Source of the DNA: Gonapodya prolifera JEL478
Lineage: Eukaryota; Monoblepharomycota; Monoblepharidomycetes; Monoblepharidales; Gonapodyaceae
DNA length: 64,000 nucleotides
Reading direction: 5' to 3'
Assembly: GCA_001574975.1 (NCBI GenBank)
Contig: KQ965733.1
Span: forward strand, 623,012 to 687,011
Numbering within the stretch: position 1 is the stretch's first letter; each line of letters starts with the position of its first letter. The position numbers were made by a program, and so were the translations under genes. This document shows, in pieces, positions 32,407 through 43,758 of this stretch. The notes beneath the pieces are model-generated. The model made no database searches. It saw nothing but the letters and a program-made list of their open reading frames with translations, and was not told the DNA's origin.

Positions 32407-35400
32407 ATGCGTCGCAATGTCTGGCTGCCATCGCTCCTCGCAGTTTCTCTTCTCCTGAGCACTCCGGTGCTCGGGCAGGCCCCACAGGATTGTGTCTCTA
32501 TATTTGCCATGTTCAAGGCGGCCAACGTACCCATTACCCCAGCTGCTGCTCAAACGGATTGCTGTCAGTTCTATTGGGCGAGCGGAACGGACGCTAACGC
32601 CGACGATTACTAGTGAGTGGCACTCTGATACAAGGCAATGAAGGGTCCTTCCTAAGTGGCTGAAAACCATTTCCCCAAACAACCTTGCATAACCCACCCA
32701 GCGAGAACTTTGTGAACTGTGATGGTGGACGTGTGACAAGATTCCAGCTCGAAAATTACAATGTTGGCACGTTGGAGTGCGTAATTCCAACCCACCTTGT
32801 AGTCGATTCGACGCTTTGTCCGAGTCAATCCTCATTCACATCTGTACATGGTTCATTTCACAGCTACTTCCAAAACCTCACTGGTCTTCTTAGGTTGAAC
32901 TTGATCAACGCTGGTGTGACTGGGGCGCTCCCAACGTGGCTCCCCACCCTCACGAACCTCACTCGTATCAGCATTGGAGACAACTCCATGACGGGTTCGA
33001 CTGAGGTGCTTGGACAGCTACCGAATCTGTCAGACCTGTGAGTCGCCGAAAGTGGACCGTGGGAATGCCGAGTCGAGACTCATCTCCCGTTTCCGGCAGC
33101 ATCTTAAGAAACAACTCGTTTAGCGGAAGTCTAGCGTGGATTTCGAGTGCGACGAATCTTCAGATACTGTAAGCACGCTTTGCATCGTGTCACTGTCAAA
33201 TGCAATTTATCCACTTAATTTCTTCACCCAGCTCTATCGGCTATAACCAGTTTGTACGTATCCCAACATTTTGATCAACGAATGTACATGTCTTGACTCT
33301 TGACCCATGGGCAACGTTAACAGAGCGGAGACTTCCCCAGCATCTCGAGGCTGACAAAGCTCACCACAGTCAATATTGGAAACAATGCGTTTACGGGGCC
33401 TCTGCCGGATCCGGCGAACTTCCCCATGCTGAGCTCATAGTGCGTATTGGTTTCATGTGTCCTGGGCAATTGGCGGCAAGTAATTGGACTTTACTTCCCA
33501 TATGTAAAGCTACGTGTTCAACAACCGCTTCTCTGGTGAGAGCCAAGTACTCTGGCGGATTATTAAGTATCGTTTGATTCATCGTCTTCCGACCTTCAGG
33601 TGCAATCCCGTCCATTTCGAAAAACACCAATCTGGTCACTGTGAGTAATTCCTCGTAGTCACTGGACGGTGGTTGTTTGGTATTCACTGGTGCACATTCT
33701 CGATCCTGATTCGTGCGAAATTCATCGACACCTACGTGACAGTTCAACGTGAACAACAACAGTTTGACAGGTTCCGCGCCGGATCCTTCAAACTCCCCCA
33801 AACTCACGTACTAGTGAGTTTTTGCAAATTAGGTAACACTTGCATGCGCCCGTGGCTCACCTCGACCTCGCCTCATACAGCGGCGTGCAGTTCAACTCCG
33901 GTCTCACGGGGAACCTTCCCGACGGAATCTTTTCTCTCAGGAACTTGGATTCCCTAATTCTAGCTTCGTGCTCGTTCAAGGGTTCTCTTGGTGCAGGGTT
34001 GAGCGACATGACGACTTTGGAAACACTTTGGTTGGATCACAATCCTGGTTTAACTGGCAACCTGTAAGGAATAGCGATTTCACTAGCGATTGACGGGTGC
34101 TGACGGCCTTGCCCACCCTTGTTCTTTTTGCTTGCGATCATATTGTTTCCAGTCCTGACTTGCGGAAATTGACCAAATTATCCAGTCTGTGAGCAGCACG
34201 TCAAGTAAGACGTATACGCAGTCCGCTAACAAACCCACGCTGTGCAATTGCAGTGATTTCTCCTCGACTGGTCTGAGCGGACCTTTACTCCTTGCTTCGT
34301 GAGCTTCCTGTCATTTGTTGTCTTCCCCAGCATTATCTCTAAATCTGTTTCATCACGTCGACCAGGAATACCGGGAGCACCTACTGCGACGTTTCGAACT
34401 CAAACCTTTGCCTTTCTGGCGGTAGCATCAACTCCATTCCAAACCGATGCCAGACGACCGGAGGAGGGAGCAAACTCCCCGCGTGTCCCGCTGGAACTGT
34501 GACCACAACTGCGGGCGCTGCAGGAGGAACCGGCACTGGGTCGTCCCCTCAAGGAACGGGCACTGCTACTTCATCTGGGGGCACGAATTCGAACAACGCG
34601 GCTTCATCACCAGGCGGGGGAAGCTCGATCGGACCTATCATTGGAGGAGTAGTCGGTGGGTATTCGTTGTTCATGCCGACGGATTGTTCGTTCGTCGGCG
34701 TCATGAATTCCTTACTTACTTTACGATACAGGTGGTATTGCTGCTCTTCTTATTCTCGCCGGGGCAGCCTTCTTCCTCCTCCGTCGCAAGAACGCCAACA
34801 AATCTGTTGAAACCCCACAAGCACCACCATCCCAGCCACCGCAGCCGTACCCGCAGTTAGGCCAACAACAACAATACTCGCAGAGCATGTACGCACCCAG
34901 CTCTTACCCTGCGAGCCCACCGATGGCAGCAGTCCCATACATGCAGGCTCCTCCGTCACACACGTCCCTGGCATCCAGTGCCCAGCAGCAGTATTCCAAC
35001 ATGAGTGGCTCAATTTACAGCGGACAAGGGTACGGCATGTCGGCGCATCTTTTGGCGGCACCGGGCTCAGTTGGAACAGTGGGGACAACGACATCCACCA
35101 ACTCCACCAAGGTCAACGAAGTGTACATTGTCGGTCAGCCGTACGTGGCGACGCAGCAGGATGAATTGACATGCCAACCTGGCGAGAAAGTGTTTGTTTC
35201 CGACCTCTTTGTGGATGAATGGTGCAAAGGGTTGAATCTGGAAACTATGCAATCCGGTGAGTCAACTTTAAGGATTCATCGTCTCAAATCGGAAGGCCAG
35301 AGGACTAAGTGTGCTTTTCGCAACCCAGGCATGATTCCGTACGCTGTTCTTGTCCCTGCCAACCAACCATCGCAAGTTCAATCGAGGATGATGTCTGGCT

Positions 35401-35723
35401 CCGTGTACCAACCCCATGCGAGAGGGCAGAGTGTTGGCGTTAGCAGTCAAATTAATCTTGGAGATCAAGGTTCGTGTCTTTGGTTTTTGGCCAAGTTACA
35501 CTCGACCGAAAGACTTACCATCTGGTTTTTTGTAGGTCTCGCATCTCTCCGAACCTACCTCGATCGTGGCATCATCAACTCCCAACAATACCAAACTGGA
35601 AGCGCGGTGTTGACCGGTAACCCCAATGCCTCCGCAATGTTCGGTAACCCCAATGCCTCCGCAATGTTCGGTAACCCCAACGCCTCCGCAATGTTCGGTG
35701 ACGTCAAAGGACCTGGCGTTTGA
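32407..35723 (+). CDS. LRR - transmembrane - SH3 receptor-like protein (paralog B)
   Basis: Sixteen exons close to 735 residues: 32407-32612, 32702-32776, 32864-33037, 33100-33168, 33232-33253, 33324-33439, 33510-33535, 33600-33640, 33743-33813, 33881-34063, 34153-34188, 34254-34298, 34366-34655, 34732-35256, 35329-35469 and 35536-35723. Parts: signal peptide (LLAVSLLLSTPVLGQ), cap cysteines (PQDCVS and TDCCQF), about nine LRRs (for example LRLNLINAGVTGALPTWL and LETLWLDHNPGLTGNL), and a Cys segment (STYCDVSNSNLC). A Gly/Ser/Thr stalk leads to the membrane span at about 447-470 (GPIIGGVVGGIAALLILAGA), stopped by LRRKN. A Gln/Pro/Tyr-rich juxtamembrane part precedes the SH3 at about 585-645: VYIVGQPYVATQQDELTC, GEKVFVSDLFVDEWCKG and MIPYAVLVP. 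The C-terminal motif LRTYLDRGIINSQQYQTGSA is shared with paralog C. The SH3 is split by an intron. Confidence 0.92.
35616..35696 (+). repeat. Three 27-base in-frame repeats at the receptor C-terminus
   Basis: Three near-perfect copies encode GNPNASAMF three times just before the end of paralog B. Paralog C lacks them and has GRSSARYG at the same place, so they expanded after the duplication. Confidence 0.95.
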
Positions 35724-36110
35724 AAACGCTGTTGATATTTATATGGCACTCATGAAATGTCTTGTAAGCTAATCTCGCGGAGGACAGGATTGATATTAGA
35801 GTCTCCAGTAATCTGGGAATCCCTAACTTTTTGTACTCGATCTTTGAAAGAATTACGCCGGGATTTAAACATAACGGCAATCATCTCCAGTTGTCATGAT
35901 TCCACTTGCTTTCCCCGCTGTCCGTTTGACGGAAGCTGTGCCTGAACATAGCCTCCAACCACAGTCGGGCGGGCGGTGGCCGCAGACGAAATCCGAACCA
36001 CCTCGATTTCACCGTACAGTACCTTGACCTCAATCTCCGTTCGCTTTTTTGGTCTTCTGTGAAGGGGATTTCCTCTGATGCTGCGAAAGGAGCGCCCGTC
36101 CTCCCCCAAC
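35724..36110. other. Intergenic region between paralogs B and C
   Basis: This holds the 3' end of B and the promoter of C. An ATG at 36078 is in frame with C, but the one at 36111 matches the start of paralog B and begins the signal peptide directly. Nothing else is seen. Confidence 0.5.
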
Positions 36111-39100
36111 ATGTGTCGCCAAGTCTGGTTGCCCTTTGCTCTCACCCTGGCCTTACTTGCATCAACCACCCGAGGACAGGCACCGCAGGATTGCGTTTCT
36201 ATTAACGCAGCGCTGACGGCCGCAAATGTATCGTTGACTCCGGCAGCAGCGCAGACGGACTGCTGTCAGTTTTTCTGGGCGAGCGGAACCAACAGTAACG
36301 CAGACGACTATTAGTATGTGCAAATCGGTACTGTTCTGTTACGAATCCTTTCTCAAACTTTCACTCAGTGAAAACTTCGTCAACTGTGCGGGTGGAAGGG
36401 TGACGAGAATACAATTTATCAACTATAACTTTGGTTCACTGAGGTGAGCACGGCCTTTTCCGGACCAGCAGGGGACGTTGAACCTAACAACGAACGTCCC
36501 TTGGACAAGGTACTTCCAAAATCTCACCGCCCTCACGCTGCTCTTCGTCCGCAACGCAAGCATTGCGGAGACCATCCCCACCTGGCTCTCTACCATGACG
36601 AATATCACGAAGCTCGATTTCAACGACAATGGAATGTCTGGCACATTAGAGGTCATTGGACAGCTTCCCAAGCTTACCGCATTGTGAGTCATGCTGCTGT
36701 AGCTCCCATTTCCGTTCTCAACTAATTTTTATTTTCGCTCCGCATGCTAGCTCACTCTCAAATAACTCGTTTTCTGGCAGCTTGTCCTGGCTCTCAAACG
36801 CAACGCAGTTGGAACAAATGCAAGTACTTACTCCTTTTTGGTCACGTGCTCAACGTTGTGACGTTGTCGCGGAATATCTTCCCACCCACTCCGATGACTG
36901 CGCGTTTCATTCGTCATAGCTATCTTGACCAAAATCAGTTCGTCGGTATTTGCGTCATCGGAACGGCGCTGCCTTTGTCTCACCTATTCTTCCTTCTCCA
37001 GACCGGGGATTTTCCTGACATAAGCAATCTGAAGAGTCTCACGAACCTCGCTGTTGGAATGAATCAGTTCACTGGTACCCTACCCGACTTGGGAAACTTC
37101 CCACAACTCATCGGAGTGTCCTTTTACTCAAACGGCTTCTCGGGCACGATCCCGTCGCTTTCTAAGAACACAAATCTTGTATCCGTGAGTTCATCTTGTG
37201 GAAAGCTAGAGCGATGACTCACACAGATTGGATGCAATTTATCGATTATTGCGTTTGCCCCAGGTAAACTTCAACAATAATTCACTCACCGGTCCCCTGC
37301 CTGATCCATCTAATAGCCCTAAACTGCAATATTAGTGAGCACCCACTGTGTTCCGTAAGGATTCTATCGAGAAAACGTTGATTTTCATTGAAATAGCGGC
37401 ATCATGAACAACAAGGGGATTACGGGGTCGATTCCCAAGGGCCTATTCACTCTTCTCAATCTCCAGACGATCGCCCTCTCAAGCAACTCATTGAGTGGAT
37501 CGGTGGATGCGGGATTGAGCGGAATGACGCAGCTGTCGACATTGTGGTTCGATCATAACCCCGATTTGAACGGAGTTCTGTGTGTATTTCTTTTGCCATT
37601 TTCTGCGGCTTTGCGTTGTGACTAACGAGCGGTGTGAACGCTTTATAGACCCGATCTGAGCCAGCTTACTAATTTGAAAAGTTTGTGAGTGTCACACGTC
37701 GAATCTCACGAGAGGGCTCAACGAACAAGTTCCGTTACTGATAGGGATCTATCATACACTGGCCTGTCCGGTGCTCTCCGCCTTGCGAGGTTAGCACCAT
37801 CATTTTCGTGCAACCCCTTGAGGACGCGAGTGTTCACCCACGGTTGTATTCATTAATTACAGCGGTGTTGGCTCTACCTTCTGCGACGTCTCGAGCACCA
37901 AACTCTGCTTGGTCGGTGGCTCAACGTCCTCTATTCCCTCGCGTTGCCAGATCAATGGTGGAAATGCTCTTGCGGCTTGTCCTGCGGGCACGTCGACGTC
38001 ATCGACTCAGACTTCAGCTGGCGGCGCTGCGTCGCAGACGGCGACCGCTTCGACTGGCGCTGGGCAGGATAGCAGCCAAACTGGCGGCTCAAATGGCGGC
38101 AGTTCATTGGGACCGATTATTGGTGGTGTGATTGGTGGGTTTTGTCAAACACATGGGTGAATAATCTCTTTGCGAAAGACGTCTGAATTCATTTTGTCCC
38201 CCCTTTTGTTTCCGATTCAATAGGTGGCATCGTAGCTCTCGCTATTGTCGCAGGGCTTGCGTTCTTTCTTCTTCGTCGCCGAGACACAACGCCAAAATCT
38301 GGGCCTACTTCATATGTTCCATATCAACGGGCGCCGACAAGTCCCCCCGGTCCTCAATTTTCGCCACCACCTCCACAACCGTTTGGTAGCCCGAACCAGT
38401 TCGCGACTGGGCAGCAATATGGCCAAAACCAGCAGATGGCAAACGTTGGCAGCTACACCTCGCCGCCTGTCTCTGTGTCGCAGGTCTCCATGGGATCGAA
38501 CCCCTCTTCCGGCTTCACCGGCATCAACTACAATAGTGCCACGTTCGGAGCAAACGTGCCGCTCCTCGCGCCACCTGGATCTATTGGAACAGTGAATTCT
38601 GCAACTTCCAGTAACAGCTCGAAAGTGAACGATGTCTACATCGTAGCCCAGCCATACGTTGCGAACCAACAGGATGAGATGACGTGTCAGCAAGGCCAAA
38701 AGGTCTTTGTGAGCGACCTGTTCGTGGATGAGTGGTGCAAGGGGTTGAACCTGGAAACGATGCAAACGGGTAGGTTCAAGATTCTTGCATACTGGACTCC
38801 TGAAGGTTGAGCGTAACTTAAACACCCTAGGCATTGTTCCTTTCGCTATTCTCGTCCCTGCCAACCAACCATCGCTGGTTCAATCGAGAATATTGTCGGG
38901 CTCCGTGTTCCAACCCCATGCGAGAGGGCAGAGTGTTGGCGTAGGGAGCGCCATTAACATTGGAGATCAAGGTACGTATCTTGGTTTTTGGCGAAGGTAC
39001 ACGTGACCGAAAGACTTACGACCTGATCTCTTGTAGGTCTCGCATCGCTCCGAACATATCTCGATCGCGGTATCATCAATTCACAACAGTACCAAACTGG

Positions 39101-39164
39101 AAGTGCGGTGTTGACGGGGCGCTCTTCCGCACGTTACGGGGATGTGAAAGGGCCTGGAGCTTGA
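36111..39164 (+). CDS. LRR - transmembrane - SH3 receptor-like protein (paralog C)
   Basis: Fourteen exons close to 715 residues: 36111-36313, 36369-36443, 36510-36683, 36751-36819, 36920-36941, 37002-37184, 37264-37334, 37397-37579, 37649-37684, 37745-37789, 37863-38134, 38224-38769, 38831-38971 and 39037-39164. The layout equals paralog B: signal peptide (FALTLALLASTTRGQ), cap (PQDCVS, TDCCQF), LRRs (LTNLAVGMNQFTGTLPDL, LQTIALSSNSLSGSVDAG), Cys segment (STFCDVSSTKLC), and stalk. The membrane span is GPIIGGVIGGIVALAIVAGL, followed by LRRRD. The SH3 is VYIVAQPYVANQQDEMTC, GQKVFVSDLFVDEWCKG and IVPFAILVP. Exon 6 (183 bases) equals the sum of exons 6, 7 and 8 of B (116+26+41), so two introns are cleanly absent. 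The intron after 36819 needs a GC donor (GCAAGT). The SH3 is much closer to B than the LRRs are. Confidence 0.92.
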
Positions 39165-39369
39165 GCTTGAAAGCTTGAAAACGCTGTTGATACGCATATG
39201 TCACTTAATGTACACGAGACTTATATTATTTAACATTATTGAAAGGGTTCTGTAGTAATAATAAAGAATAAAGCAACAATAGTTCATAATTGAGACAGTG
39301 ACTTCACCAAAGTTAACGACGTCAAATGTCACGCAGTAAACACATCAAAAGTGCTCAACACGTCAAAGG

Positions 39370-40095
39370 TCAATATATCGGCTCCAAGGCAATACGCGGC
39401 GCGAGTCCCATTCGTCCAGTTGACAAATTTGCAGCTGTAACCCACGGCACCTGGCCACTGTCCGCCAAGATCGCAACACGGTCACCTATATTGAGGTGAG
39501 CCTCTTTCCGTCGCCGCCGGTTGAACTCCAGCACAGCTACGTGCGTTGGCTGTGCTGGTAGCGCTGGTGGAAGGGAAAGTGCGCTCTCCGCGGAGTCCGA
39601 AAATCCGCTTTCTTCATCAGAAGTGGGTGCCTCTGGAATTACTTGAACAACTGCGTGCCGGAAGTCGTTGAGTGGAGGCGCCGATACGTAGATGATGCTA
39701 CTTCTGCCAGGGGTCGGCGACCGATTCGATGAGAGCGAGCGGTCGTCCTCGGTTGGCCCAGAAGAAGGGGAAAGTGGGCGGAGGGTTGATGCTCTACTAC
39801 TTCCGCGAAATAGCGAGAGGTGCGTTGGAGAAGTCCGGCGAGGGAGTTTGTTTGGAGGCGTGTCCCCCGAATCCACATCAGGCTCGCCACTTGCTTCCCC
39901 CCCAGCTCCGGCGGCAAGAGAAATCGCTGCCCCATTCTCAGCTGCCTCCAGTCCTGCATCGTCCGCGTTCCGCCTGGCCCTCTGTCTCCTCCACCAGGCC
40001 ACCAAGCAGAAAGCGACCAGTGCAACACTTAAGATCGCGACGGGAAGGGCGATCGTGAGTGAGTCGACGCCCGTTTGATTCTGCGTGTCCGTCAT
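39370..40095 (-). CDS. Single-pass membrane protein with C-terminal SH3-like domain, no LRR
   Basis: One exon, 241 residues. A short polar N-terminus (MTDTQNQTGVDSL) precedes a membrane span (TIALPVAILSVALVAFCLVA) with basic WWRRQRARR after it. A Ser/Pro-rich acidic cytosolic part follows, then an SH3-like end: THVAVLEFNRRRRKEAHL, NIGDRVAILADSG, VPWVTAANLSTGRMGLAP. Topology (short outside, SH3 inside) recalls yeast Fus1 and the SH3 end of Sho1, but there is no sequence basis for orthology. It lies 205 bases from the stop of paralog C, tail to tail, so the receptor cluster includes an SH3 membrane partner. The SH3 lacks one of the usual aromatic pairs (VPW in place of WW), which makes the call moderate. 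Confidence 0.75.
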   Translation of the reverse strand: MTDTQNQTGVDSLTIALPVAILSVALVAFCLVAWWRRQRARRNADDAGLEAAENGAAISLAAGAGGEASGEPDVDSGDTPPNKLPRRTSPTHLSLFRGSSRASTLRPLSPSSGPTEDDRSLSSNRSPTPGRSSIIYVSAPPLNDFRHAVVQVIPEAPTSDEESGFSDSAESALSLPPALPAQPTHVAVLEFNRRRRKEAHLNIGDRVAILADSGQVPWVTAANLSTGRMGLAPRIALEPIY

Positions 40096-40251
40096 TTTGC
40101 GAGCGCCCAGTCCCCTGAGCGATGGAAAAGCGTGAGTTGTTGCGACCTGCCGCTCTCGTGGGGAGAGGCCCCTTGCTCCTTGAGGCACTCAATTTAGCCG
40201 CGCAGGATGAATCACCTTTCAGTAAAATAAAGGGTCATACATATATGTCTT

Positions 40252-41688
40252 CTAGCGCGCCTTCGCACCAATCCTCTTCATTTCTTTGCTAAAATCGCCA
40301 GTGAATTTGCTCGCCGCTGCGAGTATCTCAACAAGCACATTCCAATCAATGAGACGGCAAGCAAGCTTGAACGCCCAGTTGACAGAACCCTGGTCTACAA
40401 TGATGACACGGCCAGCAGCACGAAACAAGGCAGAGGCTGGGTAAGATGGATGAAGGGAGATGGCCTTGGCACCACTCAGCACGGCGACGTCTTGTAACAA
40501 TGTGCAAATCGTAAGGAGCATGTCGAGGTCAATTGGAGTTCTTACCCACCTTTAACGTTCTGGTAAAAGTTCGAGTTGGTGGGGCTCGGGTGAAGAACGA
40601 CAACATCGACACCAAACGGCCGCAACTCCGCCGCCAGAACGGCACCAAGTTGTGCAAGATACGATTTTGTGCACCCGTACACTGCACTGAGAACGGTAGG
40701 CTTGAAATCGCCGCTGGGTTATTTTCTATCACCGAAACCACGTCGGGTGCAATACACTCACGACCCAGTAGGCGGAGGACGACGTGAACGTGATGAGCCC
40801 TGGCAATTTCTTGTCGATCAGGAGCTTGCTGAAGTGGTGCGTTATTCTCGTGGCGGAAGTCGCATTGGTGTTGTAGTTCGCCAGAATTGAAGGGAGGGAG
40901 TTGAAGGCAAACAGTCCAGGCTTGATGAAACCTAGCATTTGGGAAAGCAGTTAGTGGGACAGTGCTATGAAGTCTCAAGAGCGCTATAAATGGAACTACA
41001 TTTGGTTTGGCACCAAAGACTTCTATTCCCGTCCGCCTTCACCTCCTCCCACTGTCACTACCGGGTCTCACTCACCAGCATTGTTAAAAATCAGCTGAAC
41101 GTCAATATCATTGGTCTTTTCCTTAATCCTCTTGATGTACTCCGGATCCTGCCCCGTGCCGACCTCTTCAGACAAGTCGCACCCAACTTCGCGGAACTGA
41201 ATCCCAGGAAACTCGGCGCGGAACTGGCCCATGGACGTCTTGAGAATGGAGTCGTCCAGCGCGACGACGACGACGTTGATTCGCTGGGCAGCGAGCTTCC
41301 GCACGATTGCAGCACCGATGCCCGATGAACCACCTGCAGAAATTGAAATCCGCCACTTAAAAACGCCTTGATTGTGGTCCGAGGAACGTCAATGGGATGT
41401 CTCACCGGTTACGATGGCCCATTTCGCTCCGTACTTCTGGCGCAAATCCTGCTCATCGAAGCGAGAGTAGATACTTCCCAAGGGCGAATTTATGCGATCG
41501 CGCACCACAACAGCATCAATTTAAAGAAGCGATCAGTCACATCGTTGGGTGAGCAAGGCGAACACATTGGACAATGTGCTCCAATCGCGGTGAACGTACA
41601 GAATCGGAAGAAGGTACGTCGTGAGCACGATTGCGCCGACCACGGCGCAGATGGTGGTCAGAATGGAGCCGATGTAGGCGAAAACCAT
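40252..41688 (-). CDS. Membrane-anchored short-chain dehydrogenase/reductase (3-ketoacyl reductase or 17-beta-HSD type)
   Basis: The cofactor loop is TGGSSGIGAA (split by an intron after TG). NNAG follows, then the catalytic Ser in TSSSAYWV and YGCTK as the Y-x-x-x-K pair, with HPSPTNSNFY after it. The N-terminus is a hydrophobic anchor (MVFAYIGSILTTICAVVGAI), as in ER-bound enzymes of the HSD17B12/Ifa38 group. Exons 2-6 (41473-41406, 41333-41076, 40931-40762, 40700-40550, 40490-40252) close in frame. The exon 1 donor is unsettled: phase needs two bases, and GTCCAAT after ACA-TT would serve. Substrate cannot be told; very-long-chain 3-ketoacyl-CoA is a reasonable guess from the anchor. Confidence 0.85.
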
Positions 41689-41914
41689 TTCCAAGTAGAG
41701 CTGATTCAATATATAACGGAGGTGGTTGCTTGAAAAGTGCTCCGCCACTCATGTGGCACCCCGAACTGCACCCCACGGTATGTTATTTGGCGTGAGAAGT
41801 GTAAACTTGGGAATCATTGAAAGGAATACACAATCTACATATCAAAATCGCCAACTCTCTCCATCAGTGCACACAGCACAGCTCTAATGTTTGGAACTCT
41901 CAAACCACCAGCTC

Positions 41915-43170
41915 TCAGGAGTCGTTGCTAACCACACATCTTTGATGTCCCGCCAAGTCCGTCCACACAGATACGTTACCACCAAGTTCTTCCCGCAAAA
42001 TCTGGGACACGCCTTGCGTCTGGTGGTCGCCTCCAATTTCCACCACCAGCTTTGGGCAAAGCGACTCGTTCGTCTTCTCTCGCAGCACACTCTTGGCTAT
42101 TCGAGCGATGGCCGGATAGTACCCGACACCGGCGGCGATGTCAGCCTCGTGTGAAAGAGTCGACGATGAAGAAGAAGAATTGCCGGGGTCAACCTTTCCC
42201 ACAAGTGCTTTTCGATCTTCCCAATCCTTGACCACCGGTTCCAGCTCCGCCCATTCAGCCAAGGTAACGTACGGCGGGTTCGAAACGACGAGATCAAATA
42301 CACCATCGAGCGCCAGAGGCTTCAAGCGATCTTTCAAACCCGCGTCGAACACGGACGCTTGCAGAGCGTTGTACCTGACCGTTTCAGGAAGGTCCAGATG
42401 TCGTCGCGTTGTCAGTCCCAAAGCAATCGCGCGCGGCTCGGTGTCAACAGCAGTGACCGACAAGTTCAAATCAGGGAATCGGCGGCTCACGTTGAACGCG
42501 AGAGCGAGCGATATGCACGAGGTGCCCGAGCACAGGTCAAGGATCGAGAAAGAACGAGCCACAGAGGTGGAGATGTGGTCTTCGATGAGAGCGAGTAAGC
42601 GCATCGTCCATTCTTCGGTCTCCCATCTTTGACGGTGGGCGAGTTATCAATCAGAACGGCATCATAGAATCACCGCGACTTTTGAACTCACCGCGGCACC
42701 AAAATCGGCGGTTTGCACCTGACTTCGATCCCCGCGAACGGCTGGCTGCCCAAAACGTACTGCAGGGGCTTATTACGCACGACGCGATCGTCCACCATCC
42801 GCTGCAACCTTGCCTTCTCGGCCTCCGAAAACGGATCCACGCGAGAGTGCCCTGCATCGTTTCCACGTCCGTCCCCATCAATGGTCGCCACGAGCACGGC
42901 GCGATCGCTCAGCAGTGCGGGCGGGACTTGCGACGCGGGGCGCCAGCACTTGACGGTGCGCCGCCGGAGGACGTGCTCGGTGAGCCATCGCAGCTCGGCC
43001 CATGCGTGGTCGAGATCAGGTGCAGAGGAGGAGTCCACCCGGGAGAGTCGGTTCACGAGGTCGGTCGTGAGCGACAGCGAGAGTGATGGAGACGAGGAGG
43101 TGAAACGGTGGCCTCGTGGACGTTTATGGTAGGCATTGGCAAGACGAGTGGCGAAAGAGCATCTGTTCAT
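41915..43170 (-). CDS. MTQ1: HemK/PrmC-family protein glutamine N5-methyltransferase, mitochondrial type
   Basis: This family methylates the Gln of the GGQ motif in peptide-release factors. The SAM-binding loop is LDLCSGTSCISLALA and the substrate motif is NPPYVTLAEW. The conserved PRWETEEW (usually P-R-x-E-T-E) spans the only intron, and NKPLQYVLGSQPFAGIEV is the usual N-domain signature. Exons 43170-42692 and 42626-41915 close to 396 residues. A leader with Arg, Ser and no acids (MNRCSFATRLANAYHKRPRG) indicates mitochondria, hence MTQ1 rather than MTQ2. A run of six serines lies in a variable loop. Confidence 0.92.
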
Positions 43171-43758
43171 CGTTGGAATTTGGTGAATTCAGACATACTG
43201 GCGTCCAGATTTCATTTTCTTGCACTCGAATAATAATAATTGCCGTGTGCAGTTGAATGAAGTAGAATGATATGTATATTACCACATGACACGGACGAGG
43301 ACAGGGCAAATTTGATGCTCACTAAAATGTTGAGAACCACAGGCTACACAGAAAAGGGGATGTCCGGGCTCAAACGAACCACATACTCCATCGGAGTCTC
43401 TTTCGAGGCTCGAAAGTAAGGGTCAGAGAAGAGAGCCCGTCTGCTTTCCTATTGTTCGAAGAGCTTGATCGGGTTCATCGCACGGAGGCGAAGCGAAGAA
43501 CCGCGTCCCGCTACCTCGGTCTGGTATGGATGTTGGACCCACTGGTCACAACTCACGCATGTTGCGCAGAAAAGAAAATAAGAGAAGGCAGCGAACTGCG
43601 TCCCGCAGATATTGAAATGAAGCACATGGCCCATTTCCAGCTCCACGCTCAAAAGAGAAATAAAAGAAAGCAAAAAACAGGTGAAAGCAGGAAAGTCGCA
43701 GATGTCTAGACGCAGGAGTGTATTGGACAAATCACGCAAACGGCTCTAACGAGACTGG
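43171..43758. other. Intergenic region, nothing recognised
   Basis: It lies between the start of MTQ1 and the stop of the ATP synthase gene. Short overlapping open frames on both strands have no known motif. No tRNA cloverleaf was noticed. Confidence 0.4.

Noticed and set aside
35616-35696. Short regular repeats considered as a CRISPR array
   Set aside because: The copies are contiguous with no spacers and encode an in-frame nonapeptide inside a fungal exon.
39370-40095. Naming the TM-SH3 protein Sho1 or Fus1
   Set aside because: Sho1 has four membrane spans and Fus1 similarity is only in layout; there is no motif that shows orthology.
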